From Balanoglossus misakiensis (lineage: Eukaryota > Hemichordata): 64,000 nucleotides of DNA. The translations under genes and the position numbers were made by a program. Below the pieces are notes generated by a model. The model did not search any database. It was not told where the DNA came from and saw only the letters and a list, made by a program, of their open reading frames with translations. Below, in pieces: positions 10,323 to 21,132 of the stretch (position 1 is the first letter of the stretch; each line of letters begins with the position of its first letter). The stretch is taken from the NCBI GenBank assembly GCA_040954595.2, contig CM082577.2, forward strand, positions 4,774,001 through 4,838,000, in the 5' to 3' direction.

Positions 10323-12015
10323 GTCGGCCATATTGCAATCACAACGATAAGAGAAGTTCAGCCTGAAACGAAAACACAGCGGGAGACGAGTAAATCACCA
10401 AAACTATGACGTCTTCTGCAACTTCTCAAGTTGCCAAGTAAATGTGACGACGTCGTTCCCTGGTATTATTCAGAAGAGACAAAAATACGTGCACACACTC
10501 AAGAAATTACCTTCAGACTGCAATATATTAGCACCGCAGTGACTTGTTCGAGCATGTCTTGTTGTCCGCACGGAGGATTTACAGAATTCGAAGTTTCGAA
10601 CTTCGTCAAGGTGACGAACGATTTCGTTCTATTGACTTGCAGTGAAATCGCGTTTGCTCCAAAATTGGTTTTAGGCCTACAACGCCTCCTTCGCAAAATA
10701 GACCCACTACTCATTTCTATACTCTGTGATGTCGGCATGGATCGGGCATCATAGGTGACACACGGTAGTTATCTATCCGAGTGTTGCCATACCAACGGCT
10801 CCGTCCAGCAGTACACAAGCACTGACCTGAGATGGCGCCCTTGAACGACGATCGTCGCGCGCGTTGCCCTTGCTTTCACTTTCCCCAGGTAGGGATGCAT
10901 TATCATAATTACTCGTTACGTAATCAACTTGGGACATCGGGGAGAAGCATTTTCAGCGCGATTAAAGCGAGCAATGATCAAAACAACATGGTCAAATTAG
11001 GAAGGTGTTGTCGCGGAGGAAACTGTTGATTTCACCTGGGTAAGTTATTCAAGATTTTGATAGTAATATTTGACTGAGCATAAGTATGACGTACGTTCAG
11101 CGCTGGCGTTCGACATTCGAGTTGACTCAACGGACTGACTGTTGTATTGTACCTGGTATGCAAACACTGCCATTGTAATAAGTTGCCCGTGTCTGTGACC
11201 AGCACGGGTCACTTGTCGGTTCAAAAATCAAGAAACGCTCAAACTGTAGCCCGCGGAATGATACTTGCAACAGACTCCGAGCGGTATAATTTCATGGAGC
11301 AGATCGGAAAACCCTCTACGAACGTATGCATGGTTAGCGCATGCACGAGTAGGAATATATACACATTGGTCACTTCTGCATATGCATGGTTTATACTACA
11401 TGTTTTTGCCAAGGTGTGTATATGCACAGTCGACATCAAAACAGATCACAGTAACCAAAGCGTCTCAAAGCAAAATGTTCCTCCGTATACGCCGCGCCCT
11501 AATAATCCCTCTTGAAGAGATCGGGATAATCACCTCCGGAGATTTTTTACTCAGGACGTCCTGACTGATTAAATTAGCATGGCTGCCGCTTAAATTTGCT
11601 AAGCACGCAGAATATAAATTGGCTGTCGCCGTGGCAACCGTCAACAGGTGGCCCAGTACTCGCGCTGGGAACACAGGGCCCTCAGATGACAGTGCCTGGG
11701 ATCTTGACATACGACGTGACGAGTTCGGACATGATTATTGTGAGAGATCTGCCATTGGAACCGTGGTGCTGCTGCTTGCTAGTGGGTACACACGTTTCTG
11801 GTACAAACCAGGTTAATCAATATTTCCAGCTGGACGAATACTAGTACTGGCCCTTGTCCAAAAATCATCGGAGCAAAAAAGGTTAAAACTGAGGGCGTCA
11901 AAGCTTGATGTCCAAATACAAGAACTAAACATCCAGTCGCATTATATGCACGACACTTTTCCTAACTCTTAATCATTGCAATGATGAGTGTCTTTGTCTT
12001 TTTTTCCACTTCCAG
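10323..12015. other. Intergenic and 5' region before the B4GALNT1-like gene
   Basis: Frames on both strands are short and resemble no known protein. The region contains GATGGCGCC near 10834-10842 (YY1-like) and the RFX/CCAAT/TATA-like cluster at 11613-11638. Non-coding 5' exons of the downstream gene may lie here but I cannot place them. Confidence 0.45.
11613..11638. promoter_or_regulatory. TATA-like, inverted CCAAT and RFX X-box cluster
   Basis: TATAAA (11613-11618), ATTGG (11618-11622, an inverted CCAAT box) and GTCGCCGTGGCAAC (11625-11638) lie back to back. The last fits the RFX X-box rule GTNRCC, spacer, RGYAAC. RFX and NF-Y sites side by side are a known cooperating pair. The site is about 420 bases upstream of the glycosyltransferase ATG. 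Confidence 0.45.
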
Positions 12016-12057
12016 TGCGTATCGATTGAGGGCGGCATCACCACCGAGGAGCAGAAA
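12016..12057 (+). other. 5' UTR part of the B4GALNT1-like coding exon
   Basis: A pyrimidine tract and acceptor TTCCACTTCCAG end at 12015, so the coding exon probably begins at 12016 with a 42-base leader before the ATG. This implies at least one non-coding exon upstream. Confidence 0.5.
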
Positions 12058-13668
12058 ATGAAGATATCGACTTTTCTGAAACTCTCGTCACTAGCCGGGC
12101 TGGTTGCCCTGGCGATCGTCTACAGTAGTGGACGCGGCTGCGTCCGGGAGACTCCTCAAAGTGACGAAAGGCGCAGGTCCGTTCAGACCGACGAGAGGAC
12201 TCCAGTTCTGGAGTCTTTCGAGTTCAGGGTTGACGAGTCGGTGACCTCGAGCGAAGAGTATCTGAAGGCCATGCAGGTGAGAGACTCGAGCTGCGAGTGC
12301 CCCGGGCTGAAACACGGGCCTCTGACCGGCATGGCCAGGGAGAGACAGCGGAGAGAGCACGCGAAGTGGACCAAAGAGAACGCCCAGCACAAGGAACCAA
12401 TCGCCGTGTGCCACGCCATGTCGCCCATCGGTTACCTCGGAAACGGCATCACGGTGGAAGCGCTGGAGTCGGTGCGATTGGCCGGGCTCAGTTTCCATAG
12501 AGACGCGATGACGCTACTGAGGGAAAGAGACGCACACTCGGAGCTGTCCATTACATTCAAGTCGAAGGCATTTTTGGGTACGTTGTACGTCGACATGTCG
12601 ACGGCCGACCTGCAAAATATCAAAATTGAAGGGAACGCCACGTATGAATTGGAGATAGTGACTACCAGGGGAAATGTAGAAAATTTAAACGGAATTCTTG
12701 GACATGTAATTTACAATAATACTCAGTACACCATCAAAGGCAGAGAAACCATAGACGTATCGGTTTTAGAGTTCAAGGTGTCCATCAACATTCTGGTTCA
12801 CCGTTCCATAATACCGGTGCTGCATGACACCGGGCCGAAAATCAACGGCATCAGCCGCAAAGTGACTGTGGCGACGAAAACCTTCGAGCGGTACCCCGCC
12901 GTCAACAGGCTCGTCCAGAGTATTAATAAGTTTTACCCGAATATGACCATCGTGGTGGCCGACGATTCTCGGACGGCGGAGAAAATAAACGGCCGTAACG
13001 TCAAACAGTACTTTATGCCCTTCGCTGAAGGGCTGAACGCCGGCAAGAACCTGGTCCTCAGCCAGATCAGGACAAAGTACTTCCTGTGGGTCGATGACGA
13101 TTTCGTCTTCACGGAGAAGACCAGGCTCGAGTTGATGCTGGAGAAGCTGGAGTCGCCGACGACGGAACTGGACCTGGTCGCCGGCATGTTGCAAGACAGA
13201 GGGGGCGGGGTGAGGCCCTGCGGCAAGGAGAACTGTTGGAGGACGTTGACCTATCGACAGGGGAAGGACGGCAACTGCGTGTACAAGGGCGACCTGTGGC
13301 TCTACAGGACGCTGGAGGAGTTCCCCAACTGCCAAGTGTTGGACCTGGTCACCGACTTCTGGATGGCCAAAACCCAGGCCGTGCGCCGAGTCGGCGGGTT
13401 CGACGTGGAGCTGGAGCGAATCGGCCACCGGGAGTTCTTCGTCGACGCCGTCGGCCAACTCCGCGTCGCCCAGTGCGACGACGTATCCATCCGCCACTTG
13501 CCCGTCACCAACCAGGAGTACGAAAAATATCGACGGATGGAGATTCGGCCGACCGAAAAGCAGAGATACGTCGACCATCTGCTCTTCAAGAACGGCCTGC
13601 AGTGTTTCGAGTCCTGGTTTCCAAAATTGATATCGAAACCCCTTTTGAATCACTCAAAACACAAGTAA
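12058..13668 (+). CDS. B4GALNT1: Beta-1,4-N-acetylgalactosaminyltransferase 1-like (GT12 family)
   Basis: One uninterrupted 536-residue frame, the usual length of the family. It is a type II Golgi membrane enzyme: short N-terminus, signal anchor at about residues 7-24 (LKLSSLAGLVALAIVYSSG), stem, then catalytic domain. The family transfers GalNAc from UDP-GalNAc to gangliosides or other sialylated acceptors. The catalytic part shows KVTVATKTFERYPAVNRLV, MTIVVADDS, the metal-binding acidic cluster FLWVDDDFVF (D346-D348), LDLVAGMLQDRGGGVRPCG, LDLVTDFWMAKTQAVRRVGG and HREFFVDA. Three N-glycosylation sites are visible (GNATY, YNNTQ, PNMTI). It has no introns in the coding sequence, unlike vertebrate B4GALNT1, so it may descend from a retrocopy or have lost introns. 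Acceptor specificity cannot be read from sequence; B4GALNT1 versus B4GALNT2 relation is by overall similarity. Confidence 0.93.
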   Translation: MKISTFLKLSSLAGLVALAIVYSSGRGCVRETPQSDERRRSVQTDERTPVLESFEFRVDESVTSSEEYLKAMQVRDSSCECPGLKHGPLTGMARERQRREHAKWTKENAQHKEPIAVCHAMSPIGYLGNGITVEALESVRLAGLSFHRDAMTLLRERDAHSELSITFKSKAFLGTLYVDMSTADLQNIKIEGNATYELEIVTTRGNVENLNGILGHVIYNNTQYTIKGRETIDVSVLEFKVSINILVHRSIIPVLHDTGPKINGISRKVTVATKTFERYPAVNRLVQSINKFYPNMTIVVADDSRTAEKINGRNVKQYFMPFAEGLNAGKNLVLSQIRTKYFLWVDDDFVFTEKTRLELMLEKLESPTTELDLVAGMLQDRGGGVRPCGKENCWRTLTYRQGKDGNCVYKGDLWLYRTLEEFPNCQVLDLVTDFWMAKTQAVRRVGGFDVELERIGHREFFVDAVGQLRVAQCDDVSIRHLPVTNQEYEKYRRMEIRPTEKQRYVDHLLFKNGLQCFESWFPKLISKPLLNHSKHK

Positions 13669-13702
13669 AGTTTTTTTTTTGTTGATGAAGGCGATTTTAA
13701 CC

Positions 13703-13708
13703 AATAAA
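13703..13708 (+). terminator. Polyadenylation signal of the B4GALNT1-like gene
   Basis: AATAAA 35 bases after the stop codon, followed by TGTTTGTAAATTGTC, a plausible GT-rich downstream element. This gives a very short 3' UTR. Confidence 0.75.
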
Positions 13709-14058
13709 AGTCATTTGAAAATGTTTGTAAATTGTCATTTGTCTCCCAACCCACTTATTTAAGAAGAATACGGCCTGTGTACAGTGATTGAGTTGTGTTC
13801 TGTTCCATGCCCCTTGAACAAAAGAAGTGACGTGTGTTCGTTCTAGTCAGTCAAGATCGTTGGTGAAGAATAAGAAGAACACCCTTGTTGCAGGTTGTAT
13901 GAAACAGGTAATAACAACAAAATCCAAGCTTTGTCAGGAATGAAGCAAATGATCTTCAAGTTAGACTTTTCTCGAGTCTAGTTATTGAGGGATAGAAGCG
14001 CAAGCCTAGCCTCTCTTGACGGGAAGCGCCCTCAAGCGACTCTTGAGCGATAACCTTT

Positions 14059-14560
14059 GGGTCAAAAGGTCATAGCGTCGCCGCAACGTATAACAACATG
14101 GCTGCGCCCTGTGAAAGACGCACTTTGTTGTTTTGACGAGAAACTACTGTCGCTGGCTTTTCTAACCCATATACGTTTTGATCCGTGTGGTCGTCATAAA
14201 TTTTCTAACCTAGTATAGCCCTCTGTCGATCCAGGTAAGTAATATCGCCTTCGGTTGATCACGAGATTTTGGTCGAAAAGCTGGGACAGGTTCCCGGACA
14301 GGTTTCGCACACCCGTCATGATTCATGAACTGTACCTGTACCTGCAAGCCTCTCTTGGTCGGATCTGCAAAGGTCAAATTCTCCCCAAGTTTGTAGTCTT
14401 TTCTGTTTTAATGTTCATCAACTTCTTCACAGGTTTTTCAACCAGACAAAGAGAGTTTGAAAGTCGTTGGAAAGATTTCAGGAGTACTCCTTTTACTGGA
14501 GACACAGGAAACGAACTTAGTGTTGCTGTCACTTAGTAACAAAAACAACAGATCTGAAGC
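14059..14560 (+). promoter_or_regulatory. PRPF31: PRPF31 promoter and 5' UTR with non-coding exon 1
   Basis: A direct repeat GGGTCA-AA-AGGTCA (14059-14072, DR2) precedes a YY1-like AACATGGCTGC (14095-14105), typical of TATA-less housekeeping promoters. A strong donor CAG|GTAAGT ends a likely non-coding exon at 14234. An acceptor TTCTTCACAG ends at 14432, so exon 2 would begin at 14433 and contain the PRPF31 ATG at 14561. If transcription starts upstream, the ATG in the YY1 motif opens a 12-codon uORF. Confidence 0.55.
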
Positions 14561-17500
14561 ATGTCTCTGGCAGATGAACTTTTGGCAGATTTGGAAGAGA
14601 TTGCGGAGGAGAGAGATGAGACTGAAGTTGATGTTGAGAAAGATGGCGATATTGATGACGTGGAGGAGGTTACCATGGAAATAGATTCTGTAAAGGGGGA
14701 CTCTATACATAATATTGCTACATTGCGGGACAGTCAACGGGTAGGTAATACATGTAAATGGTAATGGCTGAATGAAGCACATTGATGGGTATACATGTAA
14801 ACACATGGTAATAAGGACACTTGTCAACCTTGTAAGGAAAATAGAATTTAAGTTCTATATTTGGATACAGGATATGATGATTTTTTGAAAACTCTTTTCT
14901 GTCATACACTTGTATCATTACTAGATTCTAGTTTGGAAGTGGTGAAAACGTTGCAACAAAATGTATTGCTCTGTGGAATGTTGGAATTGCATGGTTGCAA
15001 GTACATGTAGTTGTATGATTTATATAAAAAAAACATTCTACTCTCACGTGTACAGTGCATGAAAGTTCATGTAGCTGTGTGTACAACCTGTAAAATATCG
15101 CCATTGTTTTTCCTGTTTCTAGTTGAAAGATGTACGCAAACAGATTTTACATTTCCAAGACAAGCGGTCAAAAGACGAAGGTATGTTATTCTGCATCGAT
15201 GTTCAGATTTTATCGTTTGAATCGCAATTGTACAGTACAGTGACCTTTGATTTGCGTAATGACAGAATTACAGAGATAAATGTATATGTAGTGTGGTGCA
15301 GTAAGAAGTGTCTTGACCAGGCGACAGAGGGACTGAATCAAGGGGAAAATGTGGCATTCAAAGGCTTAATATCATTGTCTGTTTCTTTGCAGTGAATGGG
15401 CCAGTGGAAGCAGATCCGGAATATCAGTTGATTATTGAAGCCAATAACCTGACAGTAGAAATAGACAATGAAGTCAGTGAGTCAAAGTCTCTCTTTTTTC
15501 AGTTCTTACGTGAGTAAATTTTGGCATCCTGGGTGAGTGATAAACATTTCATTCAGTAAACCAGCTTTCCAGTTGACCAGATTTCAACCAAACAAACTAA
15601 AGTGTTGTGTTTTGTGTTTGTCCCCCCAGATGTCATACACAAATTCTGCCGTGATCACTACATGAAGCGATTCCCGGAGTTGGAGTCTCTGGTACCTGGT
15701 GCCTTGGACTACATGCACACTGTCAAGGTATGGTTCCATGTTTTTCCCATGAATGTCAGTGGTTGATCAGTCGAACAGCGCCCTCAGTAGGTCAAACATA
15801 CGTTTATCTGTGATCAAAGGATTTCCATGTTTTTTTGGAGTTTATGTATTAACTACATGTACATGTACAATAGGACTGAAATGAGTTCCATTCGGAATTC
15901 CATCCCTGATCTTGTTTCTTTCTGAAAATACAGGAACTTGGTAACGACTTGGAGAAAGCCAAAACAAACGAGAAACTTCAAGAAATCCTGACGCCCGCAG
16001 TGATCATGGTTGTCAGCGTGTCGGCGTCAACAACACAGGGTGAAAAAATGGACGATGATGAGTTGAGTAGGGTGTATGAAGCCTGTGATATGGTGAGTAA
16101 AAGTATTCCATGGCTGATAACCAGCAGGAGTGAAGCCTGATATGTTGTGAGTGAAAACGAAAAAAAAAAACACATGATTGATTTACTCTGGAATTACATG
16201 ACATACACAATGCTAAGATATGGCACTGTTACTGACTGACTCAGTCGGGATGTTTGAGATTTACAAATCTTACAATTCACAACTGTCCTGATGTTATCAT
16301 AATTCCCTTTAAAAAGTTCATTTTGTATTGAAATAGCCAAATCAATTGCATGTATGTGGATGCTAGCCACAGCAGCAAGAACTCTGGTCAACCTAGTTTC
16401 TGAAACTCAAATTAGAAACTCATTTTTATGATTTATCAAAGAAATGATACAAAAGCCAACCTTCTTCAGACCTCAAAATTTTTCTTCCAAGCAGATTTTC
16501 ATAGCTCTGTTTCTGGTTTGTCCCCATCGTGATTTCAGGCGATCGAGGTGAACGAAGCCAAGAATGAAATCTTGATTTATGTGGAATCGAGGATGTCGTT
16601 CATCGCACCCAATCTGTCAATCATAGTCGGTGCCTCAACAGCTGCCAAAATCATGGGTAAGATCGGCTGTTATCCCTTTCGCCACTATGGTTTGCTCCAA
16701 ATCCATTGTTTTCTGTGGTAAAGTTGGACCTCTAAGCAGGAAAAAAGGGGTGAAAAGGGTTAATGATGTTGACACAAAAATAATTAAGTACACGTACTCT
16801 CCTAAGATGTAACATCGGGATTGTCTATTTAAAAATTTAGAAAATTTTGCCCTTTCATTCACAATTTTGCATCCCCAATTTGTATTTCATTTGAGTCTTT
16901 TTCTGTGGAAATATAAACATTGAAAAGACTGCTGACATGTCTGTGATGTGCCTTTGTAGGTGCCGCAGGGGGACTGACAAATTTATCCAAGATGCCGTCT
17001 TGTAACGTCCAAGTGCTGGGAGCTCAACGGAAAACACTGAGCGGTTTCTCCTCGGCGGCGACCAATCCGCACACGGGATACGTGTACTACAGCGACATTG
17101 TGCAAGGAACTCCCTCGGTAAGACTAATGAGCGACTGTTAGTGCAGGCAGCTTTGTGGAATTTTTCGTTTGTTTGCTCCACTGGTGAAATCAGCCTGTAA
17201 TTGATGCAGCAAGTAAGTGTGATACCATGACTTAAGCTGGGGATATGAAAACATGCAACGAATATCAGAAAAGGAATTTAGTCCAACCTCCAGGTACTTT
17301 GTAAAGTAGTAAGTGCTTCAGATAAATATTCAGGACTTGCTCAGCTTCCAATTGGAATTCTATGCTGTAATTGCATTCTTTGTTTCATTCCACCAGGATT
17401 TCAGGAAGAAGGCAACCAGGCTGGTGGCTGCCAAGTGCACCCTGGCGGCTCGCGTGGATAGTTTCCATGAAAGCCCACAAGGAGAGGTGGGTCGGAATCT

Positions 17501-19000
17501 CCGGGAGGAAGTCGAGCGGAAATTGGACAAATTGCAGGAACCCCCTCCTGTGAAACAAGCCAGGCCACTGCCAGCGCCGCTTGAACAGGCCAGAAAGAAG
17601 AGAGGTGGACGGCGGTGAGACTTTAGGGGATTACATGAGATTTTATGAGATTACGTGAGATTTTGTGTGAGCATATGAGATTTTATGTGATCCTGTCAGA
17701 TTTCATGTGATTTTATGAGACTATGTGATTACATAAGATTTTGTGTGTTCCATGAGACTTTATCTGATTACCTGAGATTTTATGTGAGCATATGAGATTT
17801 TATGGGATTTTATGTGATCCTGTCAGATTTCATGTGATTTTATGAGACTATGTGATTACATAATATTTCGTGTGTTCCATGAGATTTTACGTGATTACCT
17901 GAGCTATTTTTATGTGATTTTATGAGTTTTTATGTGGCTACATGAGATTTCATGGTGATCATATGAGATTTCATGTAATTTTTTATAAGATTTCAATATC
18001 TGACTTTAGAAGATTTTATGCAGTTTTTATCAGAGGTTAGCTAGTAGAGTCATGTTATTTGTTGGCAGTGAACGTGAAAAGAGTGTGGCAGTGATGGATT
18101 TTCACTTTTCTCTCGTTGACAGACTGAGGAAAATGAAAGAGAAATATGGTATGACCGAGATGAGGAAAGCGGCAAACAGAATGACGTTCGGTGAGATCGA
18201 AGAGGACGCCTACCAGGATGCAATGGGATACTCCACGGGGCAGGTGGGAAAATCCGGCACAGGCAGAATCCGAGGCCCTCAGGTGGACAACAAAACGCAG
18301 GTTAAAATCTCCAAGAGTCTTCAGGTAAGGAGTGCTGTCACTGTCGGTGAAGTTGACGACCGGAATGTTGCGGCGCGTCCGTTTATAATTTGCATTGCCA
18401 AAAGGTAGATGTGCCTCATAAATACACGATGTCATACTTCAATCAGCCATTTTCTTCATGACCTCTGTGGGGCCCTTATATGCCCTTCTAATTGTCGCGG
18501 ATGATTTTGAGCAGTTTCAATTTTCGTACGTTTTTCCTCATCAACCCGAAAGATGATGAATTGCCTGAGTCAAAAGGGAAAAAAATAAAGACTGTGTAGG
18601 AAAAATCTTTCGAAAACATGTCTTTTCTTACCATAACGACAACTACCGCTGATTTTTTTTTTGCAGAGGGCTTTACAGAAACAGCAGACGTATGGTGGCA
18701 AATCCACGGTCAAAGGTCGTGAGACCTCAGGTACTGCTTCCAGTGTGGCATTCACACCTCTGCAGGTCAGTGTCTTCAATTGTTTTCTCATTTCTGTGTC
18801 TATGAAACAATAAATGATGCCACATATTTTGTTTGACGAATCAGGCATGTTAGAGGAATTTTTAAAAGGAATAACCGTCCTCTTGATTTTTGCAGGGATT
18901 GGAAATTGTCAACCCAAACGCAGCAGAGAAAAAAGTTGCAGAAGCCAACGCAAAGTACTTCTCAGCGACTGCCAGCTTTATCAACGTCCAGGACAAATAG
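14561..19000 (+). CDS. PRPF31: U4/U6 snRNP component Prp31
   Basis: Eleven coding exons join in phase with consensus splice sites: 14561-14740, 15123-15180, 15393-15476, 15630-15727, 15934-16092, 16539-16656, 16960-17117, 17397-17614, 18123-18324, 18667-18765 and 18896-19000. They give 492 residues, against 499 in human. The start MSLADELLADLEE matches the human protein. A coiled-coil region (ANNLTVEIDNEV to about 190) leads into the Nop domain: SFIAPNLSIIVGASTAAKIM around 211-231, GGLTNLSKMP, LGAQRKTLSGFSS. It continues with LVAAKCTLAARVDSFHES, the basic nuclear-localisation stretch ARKKRGGRR (about 350-358), NRMTFGEIEEDAYQ and the conserved end GLEIVNPNAAEKKVAEAN. Prp31 binds the U4 snRNA/15.5K complex and bridges U4/U6 with U5 in the tri-snRNP, in the nucleus. 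No key residue looks changed. Intron 8 holds a tandem repeat. Confidence 0.98.
17633..18000. repeat. Two-level tandem repeat in PRPF31 intron 8
   Basis: The intron between exons 8 and 9 is built from degenerate units around TGAGATTTTATG (about 10-12 bases). These are arranged in a longer unit: the block starting TCCTGTCAGATTTCATGTGA occurs at 17691 and again at 17818, a 127-base higher-order period with only a few differences. Confidence 0.85.
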
Positions 19001-19215
19001 AGAAAACTGTACTCCAAGAGATGAATAACTCAAAACTACTTTTATGTTATTTTATGTATTTTGTTCTCCACTGAATTTTTTATGTGGTATCTCCTGTCAG
19101 ATTAATCTGATAATTATTTCTGGGGCTATATTATTGTAAACAATCTTTTCACACAGGAACCATGAAGGGAACTTACACAACCGCTGCAATTTTCACTGAA
19201 ACATGAAAGTTGAAT

Positions 19216-19353
19216 ATTAAAGATTTGTTAATCATAGTGATTTTGCTTGGTAATAATTTCATCATTTTCAAATGTTCATTTGTTGATTTTTTCTGACGTA
19301 TTGAATATCAGGTTTCTCACATTAAATATCATTTATGTCACATGCTGAATAAA
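19216..19353 (+). terminator. PRPF31: PRPF31 polyadenylation signals
   Basis: ATTAAA at 19216-19221 and AATAAA at 19348-19353 follow the stop codon by about 215 and 350 bases. Either could end the transcript. Confidence 0.55.
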
Positions 19354-19640
19354 CTTTTTTTTGGAAAAATGAATAAAAATGTCAGTCATTTAATATTGCC
19401 TGTGTGTGGCTTTGGATGGGTCATTACACACTTCATCCTATGGTCAACGTCTGTATTCGGCAAGGTCGTGTATCTGTCGATAATTTCTACAGCTGTTACT
19501 ATTAGTACATACATCAGTGTATTGCTAAATGAGGGCACGTGCGGTAAAGAAAAACGTTTCAACGAATACACGAATGTGATTCAGTATACACAGTACATGT
19601 CATGAAAACAACGTCATCTTTCATAGTTAGAACGTGTCCG

Positions 19641-19717
19641 CCACTAGATGGCGTGCGTTGATCCCTTTTCCCATGAATCCTAGCGCCTCACAGATGAGGT
19701 CACATGACCTTTGCCCC
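19641..19717 (+). promoter_or_regulatory. Promoter of the SAM-ePHD gene: CTCF-like site, E-box palindrome, DR1
   Basis: CCACTAGATGGC (19641-19652) fits the CTCF core. AGGTCACATGACCT (19697-19710) is a perfect palindrome containing the MITF/TFE-type E-box GTCACATGAC. It overlaps TGACCTTTGCCCC (19705-19717), whose reverse complement GGGGCAAAGGTCA is an ideal DR1 site for HNF4, COUP-TF or RXR dimers. No TATA box is seen. The cluster lies 120-200 bases upstream of the ATG at 19838. Confidence 0.55.
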
Positions 19718-19837
19718 ACCAGAATAATGAAATCAAGGTCTGAAGCTTTACAGAGTTGAGTAGAAAATTACCAATGATTTTGATGCGAATTTCGGTGCCT
19801 TTTTGACCGAAATATTCTAAAGAGACACCACACTACG

Positions 19838-21132
19838 ATGTCAGGACCTGTAGAAAGATGGCTGGAGACGTTTATGTGCAAGCAATACGCCGAAATGTTT
19901 GAAAAGTACGGCTACAAGACTCTGTCGTCGGTGAGTCGACTGTAGCTTTTCCCGGTAGCTTGCTTGCTCTAGTCATAAGCGGTGTGTGTAGTACGCATGT
20001 TTAACGTATCAACTAGTCTGGAATTCTGTTCTGATGGGGGGTTTTTCTGTCTGTATTTTTCACACAGGTCTGCCAGCTAGACAGGCATACCCTGCGGTCT
20101 ATGGGAGTATCTGAAGACCACTGTGACAAAGTACTGGAGAACGTCTCCGTTCTGAGGCAAACTATTGTCGGTACGTGAACCGTGTGTGCGTGTGTGACAC
20201 GCTGAGGATGTAGTAAGAAGAGTGTATACATTACTTCATTTACTTGTACTGTATCTCTTGCACGCATCAAACCCCAAACACATGCTTATGCTCTCGCCTT
20301 CTATTCAGGTGCAACTCCATGAAATTATAGTCCCTGTCTCACAGAAACCCGATGAGACATGTTTGTTTTTATTCGGGGGGAACACTCAAAAAGTCTTCCT
20401 GTGTGTGCTGATGCAGTACACCTTTTTTTCACAAATTCTCCCCTCCTCCCCAAAAACCCGGATGCCTAAAATCTCAACACACTCTCTTCACCCACACCTT
20501 GCTATGTATGTTTACTATGTCGGTGCTTACACTCTACCTTTTGCTCTGTTTAATAATCTTGTCTCTCTTTCTCTCTCTCTCTTTTCTCTCTTTCTTTTCT
20601 CTCGTCTTTTTTTTGTCCACGTATTCATTGATTCCTTATCCAGCAGGGACCGAATCACCCAAGACTCGCACCTTCCCTGATCTGAATGTGCTGGCGTCGG
20701 ATGCCCCAGAGCCCCCGGGGGAGCCTCCTCCCGCGGTCCCCAATCCTGTAGTCAACCCTGCTAGTTCTGCATTGCGTTCAGTGGCAATGAGCTACCAGGG
20801 TAAGCAAAGCCTTGTTGCGCCTTGATGTCTTTCTCTCCTTCTTCCTTCTAGCTTTTCTGTAAAAAAAAAAGAGCAGCTGCGGTCGGTCGCTCGTGCCATA
20901 TATAATCACAGCTCGTGTGTTCTCTACAGGTAAAGCGAATTTAGAGAAACAAGCAGGTGCGCCTACCTCCCCTCCGTTTAACTCGTTTTCCGGAATGTCT
21001 GCGCAGCCGCCGGGACAGCAGTTCTTTCCCGAGAACCAGGGCTACGGAGAGTTTCCACACGGCCAAATGAGGCCCCAGAGCAGGACAGGTGACTTCGTAG
21101 GACCACAAAATCCACAGGGACCAGGAGAAATG
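19838..21132 (+). CDS. Exons 1-4 of the SAM-ePHD gene (SAM domain and linker)
   Basis: Exons 1 and 2 encode the SAM domain: VERWLETFMCKQYAEMFEKY, then GYKTLSSVCQLDRHTLRSMG and VSEDHCDKVLENVSVLRQ, with the usual W, hydrophobic helix pattern and LRSMGV turn. Exon 3 is 153 bases with the same phase at both ends, so skipping it keeps the frame, and its acceptor is a tandem CAGCAG. Exon 4 is Pro/Gln/Gly-rich (SAQPPGQQFFPENQGYGEFP) like the start of exon 5, which supports their being one gene. It ends in phase 0 at a good donor (ATG|GTAAGA). Reading through that donor instead gives a stop at 21279. Confidence 0.82.

Noticed and set aside
12766-13653. 295-codon minus-strand frame
   Set aside because: Antisense shadow of the clearly recognised glycosyltransferase in GC-rich coding sequence.
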